From: Gammaproteobacteria bacterium
Lineage (GTDB): Bacteria > Pseudomonadota > Gammaproteobacteria > S012-40
Direction of reading: 5' to 3'
Length of the DNA: 6,442 nt
Assembly (NCBI GenBank): GCA_026982215.1
Contig: JALSHN010000023.1
Span: forward strand, 1-6,442
Below are positions 6,256 through 6,442 of the stretch, one piece after another (position 1 is the first letter of the stretch; each line of letters begins with the position of its first letter). Below the pieces are notes generated by a model. The model did no database searches. It had not been told where the DNA came from and was given only the letters and a program-made list of their open reading frames with translations. Made by a program: the position numbers and the translations under genes.

Positions 6256-6442
6256 CGTCCTCGGGGAAGCCCAGGCGGCGTTCGATGAGGTAGCGCGGTC
6301 GTTGTTTGCTCTCCAGGAAGATCTTGCCCAGGTATTCGCCGAGGATGCCCAGGCAAAGGAGCTGCACCCCACCCAAGAACAGCACCGAGCCGATCACCGA
6401 GGTCCAGCCGGGGACGTTGCGCTCGGTGAACAGCCAGCCGAA
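6248..6442 (-). CDS. GT2 polyprenyl-phosphate glycosyltransferase, C-terminal end (5' partial)
   Basis: Only the last 64 residues are inside the window; the catalytic domain lies beyond the right edge. The segment GWTSVIGSVLFLGGVQLL is followed by LGILGEYLGKIFLESKQRP and RYLIERR. This is the hallmark C-terminus of the GtrB/ArnC/DPM1-like family, in which a membrane hairpin ends in LGEYLGR(I/V)-x-E-x-K-x-RP-x-Y. These enzymes load a sugar from a nucleotide donor onto undecaprenyl phosphate at the cytoplasmic face. The stop at 6250-6248 overlaps the start of the flippase-like gene by 8 nt, so the two are translationally linked and probably sequential in one pathway. The donor sugar cannot be read from this end of the protein. 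Confidence 0.9.
   Translation of the reverse strand, partial: FGWLFTERNVPGWTSVIGSVLFLGGVQLLCLGILGEYLGKIFLESKQRPRYLIERRLGFPEDDD

Overview
The window is GC-rich, almost entirely coding, and has the gene density and Shine-Dalgarno sites of a proteobacterium. A sulfur-oxidising gammaproteobacterium would fit, but that is inference, resting mainly on the lipoyl-carrier gene and the codon bias. There are eight protein genes, two of them cut by the window edges. No RNA gene, mobile element, CRISPR array or gene-free stretch over 300 bases was seen.

Left block (bases 1-1505, + strand): three tightly packed genes. The first is the 3' part of a small four-helix membrane protein. The second is a GcvH-like lipoyl carrier, which keeps the lipoylation lysine but has an LbpA-like 'ESGKW' context and a C-terminal CxxC. 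The third is a thioredoxin-fold domain with CASC fused to a second copy of the same four-helix membrane domain. The two membrane domains share an H-x16-H-x-LPRF motif, reminiscent of heme-binding helices in heme-copper oxidase or NnrS-like proteins. Together they look like a compact membrane redox module combining dithiol, lipoyl and a possible metal centre. I do not recognise it as a described system.

Right block (bases 1508-6442, - strand, transcribed right to left): five genes with 4-8 nt overlaps or short gaps. In order of transcription they are the C-terminal end of a GT2 polyprenyl-phosphate glycosyltransferase, an SMR/ArnE-like lipid-carrier flippase, a very large GT-C-like membrane protein (PTPS-related type) with a C-terminal TPR region, a secreted and membrane-anchored beta-rich protein, and galE. 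This reads as a three-part cell-envelope glycosylation pathway: sugar is loaded on undecaprenyl phosphate, flipped, then transferred in the periplasm. GalE would supply UDP-galactose or a related UDP-sugar.

The two blocks converge with only 2 nt between stop codons. Both stops lie in one 8-bp palindrome, and no conventional terminator lies between them.
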